Positions 34,892-43,755 of a stretch of 64,000 nucleotides of DNA are shown here, one piece after another; positions within the stretch are counted from its first letter, which is position 1, and each line of letters begins with the position of its first letter. This DNA comes from Aurantibrevibacter sp041749595 (GTDB taxonomy: Bacteria; Bacteroidota; Bacteroidia; Flavobacteriales; Flavobacteriaceae), in contig JBGTBA010000005.1 of NCBI GenBank assembly GCA_041749595.1, positions 21,478 through 85,477 of the forward strand, written 5' to 3'. Made by a program: the position numbers and the translations under genes. The notes below the pieces were generated by a model. The model was not told the DNA's origin. It saw nothing but the letters and a program-made list of their open reading frames with translations, and ran no database searches.

Positions 34892-36439
34892 CTAAAAAGG
34901 TACGTCGTTTTCATCCGGGTCAATATCTTCATTGATGGAACTGCCAAAAGCCTCATTCGCATTTGGAAGTTTTTTGGTGATAAAGGGATTATCCTCATTG
35001 GCGTTCATTTTCGATTGAAACTCAAAAGGGGAATCAAAATCGTCCAAATTATCGAATTTGCCCAGATTGCCAATGAACTTTAACCTAATGTTATCTAAAC
35101 CCCCATTTCTATGTTTTGCCACAATGAATTCTGCCTGACCTGCGGTGGGGGTACGCTCTTCATCGTCCCACTCATCGATTTTATAATATTCCGGCCTGTA
35201 TATAAAGGAAACGATATCGGCGTCCTGTTCAATGGCTCCGGATTCCCGAAGATCCGATAAGATGGGCCTTTTACTGCCCCCACGGGTTTCAACGGCACGG
35301 GACAGCTGCGATAGTGCTATTACGGGAACGTTAAGTTCCTTTGCCAACGCCTTTAGGTTTCTGGATATGGTAGATATTTCCTGTTCCCTGTTCCCGCCCT
35401 TTTGGCTTCCCCCGGCCGTCATCAGCTGTAAATAATCTATGACGATCAGTTTTATGCCGTGTTGGGAGGATAACCTTCTTGCCTTTGCCCTAAGGTCAAA
35501 AATAGATAGCGAAGGGGTATCATCAATGAACAACGGGGCCTTTTCCAGTGCTTTTACCTTTACGTTCAACTGCTGCCATTCGTGCTTTTCCAGCTTTCCC
35601 GTTCTCAATTTTTCGGATGAGAGCCCGGTTTCTGAGGAGATAAGTCGGGTAATCAATTGCACCGAGGACATTTCCAATGAGAAAAACGCTACGGGAATAT
35701 TGGAATTGACCGCAATATTTCGTGCCATGGACAAGGTGAGGGCTGTTTTGCCCATCCCGGGACGTGCCGCCACAATGACCAGATCACTGGGCTGCCAGCC
35801 CGATGTTAATTTATCCAGTTTAGCAAATCCGGAAGGTACCCCGCTAAGGCCTTCTTTCTGGGCGATTTCCTCTATACGCTTCTTGGCCTGAATGACCAAA
35901 TTTTGGGCCGTTTCGGCAGAACGTTTTAGATTGCCCTGAGTAACTTCATAGAGTTTGGCCTCCGCGTTATCCAATAGGTCGAATACATCGGTGGAGTCCT
36001 CGTAGGCATCTTCTATGATCTCATTGGAAATCTTGATGAGACTTCGTTGTATATATTTCTGAAGGATGATACGGGCGTGGAACTCAATATGTGCGGAAGA
36101 AGCGACCTTTTGGGTCAATTTTATAAGGTAGAAATCCCCCCCGCATGCTTCCAAACGACCGTCTTTCCTTAGTTGGGCGGAAACGGTTAATAAATCTACC
36201 GGCTCGGAACTTTCGAACAGTTTAAAGATAGCTTCAAAGATATACCTATGGGCATCCCTGTAAAAGGCTGAAGGGTGCAAAATATCTATAACCTCATCCA
36301 CCCCCTTTTTATCGATCATCATTGCGCCTATCACAACTTCTTCTAAATCAATCGCTTGTGGGGGTATCTTCCCCCTTTCCAAATTAATTATGGTGGATCT
36401 GTCTATTTTATGTCCAATGATGGGGCTCGGTTTTTCCAT
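34892..36439 (-). CDS. dnaB: Replicative DNA helicase DnaB
   Basis: This 515-residue hexameric helicase unwinds DNA at the replication fork. It has an N-terminal DnaB domain (PPQAIDLEEVVIGAMMID), a linker helix, and a RecA-like C-domain with Walker A (AARPGMGKTAL), Walker B (LIVIDYLQLM) and SQLSRAVETRGGSKRPILSD. ATG 36439 (MEKPSPIIGHK) is used; an upstream TTG is less likely. The acidic C-terminal tail (about 60 residues, ending DPDENDVPF) is usual for Bacteroidota DnaB. The stop lies 64 bases before the next gene on the same strand. Confidence 0.97.
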   Translation of the reverse strand: MEKPSPIIGHKIDRSTIINLERGKIPPQAIDLEEVVIGAMMIDKKGVDEVIDILHPSAFYRDAHRYIFEAIFKLFESSEPVDLLTVSAQLRKDGRLEACGGDFYLIKLTQKVASSAHIEFHARIILQKYIQRSLIKISNEIIEDAYEDSTDVFDLLDNAEAKLYEVTQGNLKRSAETAQNLVIQAKKRIEEIAQKEGLSGVPSGFAKLDKLTSGWQPSDLVIVAARPGMGKTALTLSMARNIAVNSNIPVAFFSLEMSSVQLITRLISSETGLSSEKLRTGKLEKHEWQQLNVKVKALEKAPLFIDDTPSLSIFDLRAKARRLSSQHGIKLIVIDYLQLMTAGGSQKGGNREQEISTISRNLKALAKELNVPVIALSQLSRAVETRGGSKRPILSDLRESGAIEQDADIVSFIYRPEYYKIDEWDDEERTPTAGQAEFIVAKHRNGGLDNIRLKFIGNLGKFDNLDDFDSPFEFQSKMNANEDNPFITKKLPNANEAFGSSINEDIDPDENDVPF

Positions 36440-36552
36440 GGGTGCTAAAGTATGCAATTAACCTTGAGTTGGCTTTAAAAAAAGGCAGTGCTATATCAAC
36501 ATATCGTCAACAACCAAAGTGTTCATAAGTTACAAAAAAATGTTGACAACAA

Positions 36553-36588
36553 AAAAAGTCCCGAGGGATAAATCCCTTGGGACTTTTT
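36553..36588 (-). terminator. accA terminator
   Basis: A 15-bp stem (one G-U pair) with a 6-base loop is followed on the minus strand by a run of seven T residues, 20 bases downstream of the accA stop. Confidence 0.9.
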
Positions 36589-36608
36589 CGGGGCACTAAA
36601 ATCCCTAA

Positions 36609-37562
36609 TTATCCATTGAATACCCCCATATTCGCATATTTTTCCATCCGCAATTTCACCAATTCCTTTGGTGATAACTTTTTTAAATCTTCATAATGTG
36701 CGATTATTTTATTTTTAACGATCTCAAAAGCTTTCTCCCGATGGGTATGTGCGCCTCCAACGGGCTCGCGTACAATTTCATCGATGAGTTTTAATTTTTT
36801 CATGTCGATCGCCGTAAGTTTCAAGGCCTCGGCGGCCTGTTCCTTATATTCCCAGCTTCGCCATAATATAGAGGAACAGGATTCTGGGGAAATAACAGAA
36901 TACCAAGTGTTTTCCAACATTAAGACCCTATCTCCCACGCCGATTCCCAAAGCACCTCCAGAGGCACCCTCGCCGATAATAATTACGATTATCGGGACTT
37001 TAAGGCGTGTCATTTCTAAAATATTGCGGGCTATGGCCTCTCCTTGCCCCCTTTCTTCTGCCTCAATCCCTGGAAATGCCCCGGGCGTATCGATTAAGGA
37101 AACCACGGGTATCCCAAATTTCTCGGCGGACTTCATCAATCGCAATGCTTTACGATAGCCCTCCGGATTTGCCATCCCAAAATTACGGTATTGCCTGGTC
37201 TTGGTATTGTATCCCTTTTGCTGGCCAATGAACATATAGGTTTGGTCGCCTATTTTCCCCAATCCACCTATCATTGCCTTATCGTCCCTTACGTTTCGAT
37301 CTCCATGGAGTTCCAAAAAAGTATCCCCAAAAATAGCTCTAAAATAATCCAGAGTATAAGGTCTGTTCGGATGTCTTGAAAGTTGTACCCGCTGCCAGGC
37401 CGTAAGGTTTTTGTAGATTTCCTTGCGCGTATCCTGCAATTTTTTCTCTATTTGCTTACACGTTTCAGATACATCAACATCACTTTCCTCTCCAATGACC
37501 ATGCATTTATCCAATTGCTCTTCAAGTTCTTTTATGGGAAGTTCAAAATCCAAATATTCCAT
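36609..37562 (-). CDS. accA: Acetyl-CoA carboxylase carboxyltransferase subunit alpha
   Basis: This 317-residue subunit acts with AccD to move the carboxyl group from biotin to acetyl-CoA, making malonyl-CoA for fatty acid synthesis. It starts MEYLDFELPIKELEEQ and has LSRHPNRPYTLDYF, HGDRNVRDDKAMIGGLG, SLIDTPGAFPGIEAEERGQ, the oxyanion region GEGASGGALGIGVGD, and TWYSVISPESCSSILW. A full promoter lies upstream and a strong terminator follows, so it is a single-gene unit. Confidence 0.97.
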   Translation of the reverse strand: MEYLDFELPIKELEEQLDKCMVIGEESDVDVSETCKQIEKKLQDTRKEIYKNLTAWQRVQLSRHPNRPYTLDYFRAIFGDTFLELHGDRNVRDDKAMIGGLGKIGDQTYMFIGQQKGYNTKTRQYRNFGMANPEGYRKALRLMKSAEKFGIPVVSLIDTPGAFPGIEAEERGQGEAIARNILEMTRLKVPIIVIIIGEGASGGALGIGVGDRVLMLENTWYSVISPESCSSILWRSWEYKEQAAEALKLTAIDMKKLKLIDEIVREPVGGAHTHREKAFEIVKNKIIAHYEDLKKLSPKELVKLRMEKYANMGVFNG

Positions 37563-37593
37563 TAAATAATAGTTTAGGTTTTGTTAACAGGAA

Positions 37594-37627
37594 CAAATAT
37601 AAAACTTTAGGGGATACCCTTAATCAA
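37594..37627 (-). promoter_or_regulatory. accA promoter
   Basis: On the minus strand TTG (37625-37627) is followed after 23 bases by an exact TATATTTG (37594-37601), 31 bases before the accA ATG. Confidence 0.65.
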
Positions 37628-37860
37628 CAACCGGTTTTTTTAACCCTGTCCGGGTATTTCAGGACCCCGTTCCAATAACATCAGTTCGTTTAAAAACCCG
37701 TTAAATTTCAATTTTTAATTAATAACGAGCTAAATATAGCTCTTCTAAGTGGGTTTCATCCCTAATGTTCTGCTTTTTGGATATGCAAAACATCCATGAA
37801 AAGGGAGTGAAGAACACATTAAAAAAGCTCTTTATTCCAAAAAAATAAAGGCAAGCTCTC

Positions 37861-38127
37861 TTAAGTCATTTTAATCTCATTGTGGTCAGTGAGGTTGAAT
37901 ATATGGCACAGGTTATAGAATGTAAAAATCAATCCAACGTCGGAAGGGGCATGTTCAATGGTCTTTTTGTCCATAATGTAGCGTAGCCTACGAAACAAAA
38001 TAAAGATCGGAATAAGGACTGTTGCCATGGGCATCTGTAGGCCCCAACTTAAGATGCACAGCGGTAAACCCCATACAAAAACGATAAAGTGGGAATGCAG
38101 GTAATTCCTTAACTTATCGTTTTGCGT
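37861..38127 (-). pseudogene. Decayed DMT/EamA family transporter, 5' fragment
   Basis: Directly after lptG the minus strand reads QNDKLRNYLHSHFIVFVWG, which looks like the N-terminus of flavobacterial DMT (EamA) transporters. The +1 frame then gives FTAVHLKL, the expected continuation, while the original frame later gives MATVLIPIFILFRRLRYIMDKKTIE, like the next DMT helix and linker. The reading frame therefore appears broken by a shift and then ends near residue 88, against ~300 in intact members. The position where a start is expected reads ACG. No other transporter segment was found in the 298 bases downstream. The reading of homology is from memory of the family. Confidence 0.5.
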
Positions 38128-39193
38128 TCTGGAGCAGATAAAAGCCAAATATCCCAAAAACCACATTGGGGATCAATATGGCCAATAAAGGTGAGAAACC
38201 CGATTGTTCTGCAAGTGTTCCAAAGACCTTGTCAAAAAACACATAAATGAAAGCGGTCAAAATACCGAACGCCAAATTTACACCCATACCTCCCCTACGC
38301 TTGACCGAAGAAACGGCCACTGCAATAATCGTTAAAATAAATGCGGTAATGGGCAAGGCCCATCGCTTGTATTTTACCAAAATATAGGTGTTTATGTTGG
38401 ATGCCCCTTTCCGCCTCTGATCGTCAATGAACCTGTTCAGTTCAAATAGATCTTTTGTTTCCGCAATGTACGATACGGGGGTAAGGTCATCTATCCTAAA
38501 GGTAAAAACCGTATCCAGCCTTCTCTTGGTTTCCACTATTTCCGTTTCATTGGCAATCTTTCGTTTCCTGTAAGACGTTAACCTATAGACACTATCCTTG
38601 GGCACCCATCTGATATTGGCGGCAGAGATTTTATACTCTAATTTATTTTCCTTGTTAAAATGTTCATAGGTAAAATTATACCCTATTTGCCTTGCCGGAT
38701 CAAAACTGCTTACGTATATAAAATCATTTTCGTTCATCTGGTTGTGGATGTTGCTTGTAACCCTGTCCTGCTTCCCCTTTTTTAAATATTTATAGATGAA
38801 CTCATTGAAGCCCTTACTGGCAGTGGGCACTATAAACATCCCCATAAAAAACATGGTCACCGCTACAATTGTGGCACCGATAAGATAAGGACGCAAAAAT
38901 CTGGTGTAGGATACCCCCGAACTTAAAATGGCAATTATCTCCGTATTATTTGCCAATTTTGAAGTAAAGAAAATAACGGAAAGAAACAGAAAGATGGGAA
39001 ACAATAAACTTCCTATGTAAATGGTGAAATTTAAATAATATACCAAAATCTCGTTAAGGGGTGCTTCGTTATCTATCATCCTACCTATCTGTTCGGCAAG
39101 ATTGGCCATGATCCCGATGGGAATGAAAAGCAATAGCATTACGCAAAAAGTAAGCAAATAACGTTTTAATATGTATTTGTCTATGATGGTCAA
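38114..39193 (-). CDS. lptG: LptF/LptG family permease (lipopolysaccharide export)
   Basis: This 359-residue inner-membrane protein is of the YjgP/YjgQ family, which extracts LPS from the inner membrane with the LptB ATPase. It starts MTIIDKYILKRYLLTFCVML, typical. Three helices follow (to about residue 125), then a periplasmic beta-rich domain (~130-270), then three helices from about 275, including the KRRGGMGVNLAFGILTAFIYVFFDK block. Its start is one base from the tgt stop, so they share an mRNA. LptF versus LptG cannot be told with certainty, although the single-copy downstream-of-tgt member is usually called lptG. Confidence 0.88.
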   Translation of the reverse strand: MTIIDKYILKRYLLTFCVMLLLFIPIGIMANLAEQIGRMIDNEAPLNEILVYYLNFTIYIGSLLFPIFLFLSVIFFTSKLANNTEIIAILSSGVSYTRFLRPYLIGATIVAVTMFFMGMFIVPTASKGFNEFIYKYLKKGKQDRVTSNIHNQMNENDFIYVSSFDPARQIGYNFTYEHFNKENKLEYKISAANIRWVPKDSVYRLTSYRKRKIANETEIVETKRRLDTVFTFRIDDLTPVSYIAETKDLFELNRFIDDQRRKGASNINTYILVKYKRWALPITAFILTIIAVAVSSVKRRGGMGVNLAFGILTAFIYVFFDKVFGTLAEQSGFSPLLAILIPNVVFGIFGFYLLQNAKR

Positions 39194-39194
39194 G

Positions 39195-40325
39195 TTACAG
39201 TCTTTTATCCATTTGTTTTACCATTACGCTTTTCCAATCCGAAAAATCTCCTGCTAAAATATGCTTTCTTGCCTCCCGAACCAACCAAATATAAAATCCG
39301 AGGTTATGGATGGTCGCAATCTGTTTTCCCAAATACTCATTGGCGGCAAACAAATGCCTTAAATATGCTTTGGAATATTCCATATCCACAAAAGTGGTGC
39401 CTACCTCGTCTATGACCGAAAAATCGTCTTCCCACTTTTTGTTTTTGATGTTGATGGTACCATGGGCGGTAAACAACATTCCGTTCCGGGCATTTCTGGT
39501 GGGCATTACACAATCGAACATATCGATCCCCAAGGCAATGTTCTCCAAAATATTGATGGGTGTGCCCACCCCCATTAAATATCGGGGTTTATCTTCCGGT
39601 AATATGGCGCAGACCAGTTCGGTCATGGCGTACATTTCCTCAGCGGGTTCGCCCACGGAAAGTCCGCCAATGGCGTTTCCCTCGGATCCCGAATTGGCTA
39701 TATATTCCGCCGATTGTATGCGCAGGTCTTTATAGGTAGATCCCTGTACAATGGGGAAAAAAGATTGGCCGTAATCGTAGGCCAAGGGCGTTTTCTCCAA
39801 ATGGGCAATACAACGATCCAGCCAACGGTGCGTCATGTGCATGGAGCGTTTGGCATACGTATAATCGCAGGGATATGGGGTACATTCATCAAAGGCCATA
39901 ATAATATCCGCACCGATCACCCGCTGTATTTCCATCACGTTTTCCGGGGTAAACATATGGTGGGATCCATCGATATGCGATTTAAATTTTACCCCTTCTT
40001 CCTTTATTTTCCTGTTGGCCGATAGGGAATATACCTGATAGCCCCCACTATCGGTAAGGATATTCCTTTCCCATCCCATAAATTTATGGATGCCCCCGGC
40101 CATTTTTAAAATTTCTGTTTTTGGCCTCAGGTAGAGATGATAGGTATTTCCCAGAATAATATCCGTTTTTATCTCATCTTTCAACTCTCTTTGATGCACT
40201 CCTTTTACGGAGGCAACGGTGCCAACCGGCATAAAAATAGGGGTCTCAATAGCTCCGTGATCGGTTACAAGTGTCCCCGCACGTGCTTTGCTTTTAGGGT
40301 CGGTATGGTGTAAGGTATACTTCAA
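39195..40325 (-). CDS. tgt: tRNA-guanine transglycosylase, zinc cysteines replaced, TTG start
   Basis: This 376-residue enzyme exchanges guanine 34 for preQ1 in queuosine tRNAs. Catalytic motifs are present: ILTDSGGYQVYS with the nucleophile/base Asp, GGLSVGEP, and GIDMFDCVMPTRNARNG. The zinc motif CxCxxC of E. coli (DPECDCYTCRNYS) aligns with DEVGTTFVDMEYS, so all three Cys are absent, while the following TIHNL His remains. The start is a TTG at 40325 (MKYTLHHTDPKSKARAG), and no ATG or GTG lies before it in frame. The gene leads a unit with lptG. Confidence 0.94.
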   Translation of the reverse strand: MKYTLHHTDPKSKARAGTLVTDHGAIETPIFMPVGTVASVKGVHQRELKDEIKTDIILGNTYHLYLRPKTEILKMAGGIHKFMGWERNILTDSGGYQVYSLSANRKIKEEGVKFKSHIDGSHHMFTPENVMEIQRVIGADIIMAFDECTPYPCDYTYAKRSMHMTHRWLDRCIAHLEKTPLAYDYGQSFFPIVQGSTYKDLRIQSAEYIANSGSEGNAIGGLSVGEPAEEMYAMTELVCAILPEDKPRYLMGVGTPINILENIALGIDMFDCVMPTRNARNGMLFTAHGTINIKNKKWEDDFSVIDEVGTTFVDMEYSKAYLRHLFAANEYLGKQIATIHNLGFYIWLVREARKHILAGDFSDWKSVMVKQMDKRL

Positions 40326-40342
40326 ATCCGTATTTAAATCTG

Positions 40343-40350
40343 CAAATATA
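40343..40350 (-). promoter_or_regulatory. -7 element of the tgt-lptG promoter
   Basis: Minus strand TATATTTG, an exact match, 17 bases before the TTG start of tgt. The nearest TTG box is 27 bases upstream, a little far. A very short leader is implied. Confidence 0.5.
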
Positions 40351-40435
40351 GGTAACTGAAGGGCACATCGTCCTTAACAAAAAAATAAAGTTCGCCCTTG
40401 CTGCTCGACCAACTTAAAAATATAACGAATCATTC

Positions 40436-40466
40436 TTGTATACCCAAAAGATTGAAGTTACTTTTG
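40436..40466 (+). promoter_or_regulatory. Promoter of the split transketolase genes
   Basis: TTG at 40436-40438 and an exact TACTTTTG at 40459-40466 are 20 bases apart. The first ATG is 24 bases downstream. Confidence 0.68.
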
Positions 40467-40490
40467 GAATAAACAAAATAACTGATACAA

Positions 40491-41336
40491 ATGCCAAAAT
40501 TGGAAGAATTACAGGATTTGGTCGTACAAGTCCGAAGGGATATTTTACGAATGGTACACAAGGTAAATTCCGGACATCCCGGAGCGTCTTTGGGGTGTAC
40601 CGAATTTTTTGTGGCCCTGTACAATGACGTATTGGAGCTTAAACCTGTTTTTGAAATGGACGGTATTGGGGAAGATCTCTTTTTTCTCTCTAACGGCCAC
40701 ATATCTCCTGTATTTTATAGTGTGTTGTCCCGAAAAGGCTATTTCCAGGTGGAAGAATTGAATACGTTTAGATTGATAAACTCCAGATTGCAAGGGCACC
40801 CAACCACTCATGAGGGCCTTCCGGGCGTTCGTGTGGCTTCCGGCTCATTGGGTCAGGGCATGTCCGTTGCCATTGGGGCCGCTTTGGCCAAAAAGTTGAA
40901 CAAAGATTCCCATTTGGTATTCAGTTTGCATGGTGATGGCGAATTGCAGGAAGGTCAAAATTGGGAAGCGATTATGTATGCCGCCGGAAATAAGGTCGAT
41001 AACCTAATCTCCACCATTGATTATAATGGCCAGCAAATAGACGGTGCCACCAAAGATGTCCTGCCTATGGGCGACTTAAAACTGAAGTTCGAGGCCTTTG
41101 GCTGGGACGTTGTAGATGTAAAAGAGGGCAATGATCTAAAGGCCATCCTAGAAGGCCTAAAAGAAGCCAAAAGTAGAACGGGCAAAGGAAAACCGGTTTG
41201 TGTATTACTTCATACCATTATGGGCCATGGCGTGGATTTTATGATGCATACCCATGCTTGGCACGGAAAGGCACCGAGCGACGAACAGTTGGCGAACGCC
41301 CTAGGGCAGAATCCGGAAACCTTGGGCGATTATTAG
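40491..41336 (+). CDS. Transketolase, N-terminal (thiamine-binding) subunit
   Basis: This 281-residue protein is the N-terminal half of transketolase, which moves two-carbon units in the pentose phosphate pathway. The thiamine diphosphate motif is present: HGDGELQEGQNWEAIMYA, with the GDG...N pattern. Earlier motifs are NSGHPGASLGCTEFFVAL, LSNGHISPVFYSVL and GSLGQGMSVAIGAA. The second half is encoded by the next gene 66 bases downstream. Splitting of transketolase into two genes is common in Bacteroidota and in archaea. Confidence 0.95.
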   Translation: MPKLEELQDLVVQVRRDILRMVHKVNSGHPGASLGCTEFFVALYNDVLELKPVFEMDGIGEDLFFLSNGHISPVFYSVLSRKGYFQVEELNTFRLINSRLQGHPTTHEGLPGVRVASGSLGQGMSVAIGAALAKKLNKDSHLVFSLHGDGELQEGQNWEAIMYAAGNKVDNLISTIDYNGQQIDGATKDVLPMGDLKLKFEAFGWDVVDVKEGNDLKAILEGLKEAKSRTGKGKPVCVLLHTIMGHGVDFMMHTHAWHGKAPSDEQLANALGQNPETLGDY

Positions 41337-41402
41337 TAAAATACCCCACTTTTCAATTGTAATGGGAGTAAAAAATAGGAATATAAACCTGAACAAAACA
41401 AA

Positions 41403-42356
41403 ATGACAACATATACAGATCAAGGAAAAAACGATACAAGAAGCGGTTTTGGTGCCGGATTGGCAGAACTGGGCAGAAGCAACCCAAATGTGGTGGCCTT
41501 ATGTGCGGATTTGGTAGGCTCCCTTAAAATGGAAAAATTTATAGAGGAAAATCCGGAGCGTTTCTTCCAAATTGGAATTGCCGAAGCAAATATGATGGGC
41601 ATTGCCGCCGGATTGACCATTGGAGGTAAAATTCCTTTTACCGGTACCTTCGCCAATTTTTCTACCGGTCGTGTCTATGACCAAATACGACAATCAATCG
41701 CCTATTCCGATAAAAATGTAAAAATATGTGCTTCTCATGCAGGGTTAACCCTTGGTGAAGACGGTGCCACCCACCAAATCCTTGAAGACATCGGCCTTAT
41801 GAAAATGTTGCCGGGCATGACCGTCATCAATCCTTGCGACTACAACCAAACCAAAGCGGCCACTATAGCCATAGCCGATCACCACGGCCCTGTGTACCTG
41901 CGTTTCGGTCGGCCCAAAGTGGCCAACTTTACCCCCGCAGCTCAAAAATTCGAGATTGGAAAGGCGTTAATACTGAGTGAAGGTAGCGATGTTACCATTC
42001 TAGCCACGGGCCACTTGGTCTGGGAAGCCCTTATCGCAGCCGAAAATTTGGAAAAACAGGGCATCTCCGCAGAGGTCATCAACATACATACCATTAAACC
42101 TTTAGATAGCGAAGCGGTGTTAAAGTCTGTTAAAAAAACAGGCTGCGTGGTCACTGCCGAAGAACATAACTATCTGGGTGGCCTGGGCGAAAGTATTGCC
42201 GGATTGCTTGCCCTGCACCACCCTACCCCACAAGAGTTTGTGGCCACCATGGACACTTTTGGCGAAAGTGGCACCCCCGAAGCGCTTATGGAGAAATACA
42301 AATTGAACAATAAAGCCATTGCCGAAGCCGTTATCCGAGTGTTGAAAAGAAAATAG
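41403..42356 (+). CDS. Transketolase, C-terminal (pyrimidine-binding) subunit
   Basis: This 317-residue partner of the preceding gene has the PYR-domain features: LGRSNPNVVALCADLVGS, RFFQIGIAEANMMGIAAGL (with the catalytic Glu of the E-A-N motif), KICASHAGLTLGEDGATHQ and MTVINPCDYNQTKAA. A transketolase C-domain follows (GCVVTAEEHNYLGGLGESIA). It also resembles the C-terminal part of DXP synthase, but the pairing with the N-terminal subunit gives transketolase. ATG 41403 follows an AT-rich spacer without a terminator. Confidence 0.95.
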   Translation: MTTYTDQGKNDTRSGFGAGLAELGRSNPNVVALCADLVGSLKMEKFIEENPERFFQIGIAEANMMGIAAGLTIGGKIPFTGTFANFSTGRVYDQIRQSIAYSDKNVKICASHAGLTLGEDGATHQILEDIGLMKMLPGMTVINPCDYNQTKAATIAIADHHGPVYLRFGRPKVANFTPAAQKFEIGKALILSEGSDVTILATGHLVWEALIAAENLEKQGISAEVINIHTIKPLDSEAVLKSVKKTGCVVTAEEHNYLGGLGESIAGLLALHHPTPQEFVATMDTFGESGTPEALMEKYKLNNKAIAEAVIRVLKRK

Positions 42357-42360
42357 ACCG

Positions 42361-42392
42361 TTTTTGTGTCTGTTTTCACAAAAAAGAGACAC
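42361..42392 (+). other. Two mutually exclusive hairpins before the barrel gene
   Basis: TTTTTGTG (42361-42368) can pair with CACAAAAA (42377-42384), or GTGTCT (42366-42371) can pair with AGACAC (42387-42392), which ends one base before the ATG at 42394. The two stems share GTG and cannot coexist. Confidence 0.35.
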
Positions 42393-42393
42393 C

Positions 42394-43008
42394 ATGAAAA
42401 AAACACTTCTAACAATGACCCTTGCCTTTTTAGGCGTGGTTGCAATGGCACAAAGCGGTTCAGGGTTTGGTATCAAGGCCGGACTAAACTACAACCAGAA
42501 CGGGGATTTACGATTTAGTGATATTGAAAATGCTGGACAGGATATTATCCGCGGTTCAGATGGAAAAGTCGGTTTCCATGCGGGCGTTTTCGGAAAATTG
42601 GACTTGATTAAATTCTACATCCGTCCGGAATTGGTTTATACCAGCACCAAGAGTAGTTATGACCTTAATGGGACTAGCAATGATTACGATGTTTCCAAAC
42701 TAGACCTACCGGTGCTATTTGGGTTTAAGATCATTGGCCCAGTGCATATTTTTGCGGGTCCTGCCTTTCAATATACGTTAAATAATGATTTTGATGATTT
42801 TGATGTGGACGATGTAGAAAACGATTTCTCGGTAGGTCTCCACATTGGTGCCGGCGTAAACTTAGGAAAACTTGGTTTGGATGTACGCTATGAAAGGGGT
42901 TTCTCTGAAAATGAGGCTAATTTTATTGGAGACAATATTACCGACATTTCCGGAAGGGTAGATTCCAGACCCTCGCAGGTTATTTTTGCGTTGTCATTAA
43001 TGCTTTAA
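42394..43008 (+). CDS. Small outer-membrane beta-barrel protein
   Basis: This 204-residue protein has a cleavable signal peptide (MKKTLLTMTLAFLGVVAMAQ). The mature part alternates polar and hydrophobic residues in strands (GFGIKAGLNYNQNG, KVGFHAGVFGKLDLIKFYIRPELVY, VGLHIGAGVNLGKLGLDVRYERG) and ends SQVIFALSLML, as in the outer-membrane beta-barrel family OMP_b-brl_2 (PF13568). The function is unknown. It lies 37 bases after the transketolase pair, and may be transcribed with it, but no functional link is evident. A terminator follows. Confidence 0.85.
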   Translation: MKKTLLTMTLAFLGVVAMAQSGSGFGIKAGLNYNQNGDLRFSDIENAGQDIIRGSDGKVGFHAGVFGKLDLIKFYIRPELVYTSTKSSYDLNGTSNDYDVSKLDLPVLFGFKIIGPVHIFAGPAFQYTLNNDFDDFDVDDVENDFSVGLHIGAGVNLGKLGLDVRYERGFSENEANFIGDNITDISGRVDSRPSQVIFALSLML

Positions 43009-43027
43009 AAAAGACCCCATTCTGATA

Positions 43028-43059
43028 AAAACCCCTCTAATATGCATTAGCGGGGTTTT
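43028..43059. terminator. Terminator after the barrel gene
   Basis: AAAACCCC pairs with GGGGTTTT and CTAAT with ATTAG, around one mismatch and an ATGC loop. The A and T ends suit both strands, so it may also end the minus-strand thioredoxin pair. Confidence 0.75.
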
Positions 43060-43170
43060 CTAATATATGTCCCAAAAAAATAAAGGCCGGCATCAAAATC
43101 GTTTATCCAAAAATAAGTCGCCCCGATCTCTTTTTAATGGGTCCTTTAGGTAGCCCTCTTTATATAGCAC

Positions 43171-43755
43171 CTATTTTTCCTCTAAAAGTTTATCAAGTAA
43201 GGCTCTGGTCTTTGCACTGTTCCAATCGGCGGCACCCACCTCATCAACAACGATCTTTCCCTGTTTGTTTATAACATAGGTAGTTGGTATGGATTTGGAA
43301 TACAAAATATCCGGGGTCTTGGATTTTGAATAATACACAGGGAATGTATATCCCTTTTTCCGTAGAAAAGCATCTACTTTGTCTGCTTCGTCTTCGGCCA
43401 CAAAAAGAAAATCCACTCTATTACCATAATCTTCATATAAGGCTTGGAAACCGGGCATTTCTGCCACGCAGGGCGGACACCAAGTTGCCCAAAAATTTAT
43501 GATGAGCACGTTTCCCCTTTTGCTTTCCAAATTTACGGTATTGCCAAGAGCATCCACTAAGTTCCAATTGTAGTTGTCCAATGTGGGTTGCCTTTCTTTC
43601 TTGATCATTGCCGGACTTCCGGATAAAAGACGATTTGTAAACACTTTTACCTGAAAGCCCAATGGAGTGAACAGCAATATAAAAATGCCGATGATCAGTA
43701 GAATATTTATACCGTTTTTCTTTTCAATCTTAAAATGCTCTGTTATGCGCTTCAT
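43171..43755 (-). CDS. TlpA-like membrane-anchored thioredoxin with intact CxxC
   Basis: This 194-residue protein starts at ATG 43755 (MKRITEHFKIEKK). One membrane segment (about 16-33) anchors it, and the thioredoxin domain faces the periplasm. The active site is WATWCPPC (C93, C96), with the later cis-Pro in SIPTTYVIN. Proteins of this kind reduce disulfides, for example in cytochrome c maturation. The first bases overlap the stop of the upstream paralogue by 4 bases (ATGA), so they are translated together. Confidence 0.9.
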   Translation of the reverse strand: MKRITEHFKIEKKNGINILLIIGIFILLFTPLGFQVKVFTNRLLSGSPAMIKKERQPTLDNYNWNLVDALGNTVNLESKRGNVLIINFWATWCPPCVAEMPGFQALYEDYGNRVDFLFVAEDEADKVDAFLRKKGYTFPVYYSKSKTPDILYSKSIPTTYVINKQGKIVVDEVGAADWNSAKTRALLDKLLEEK

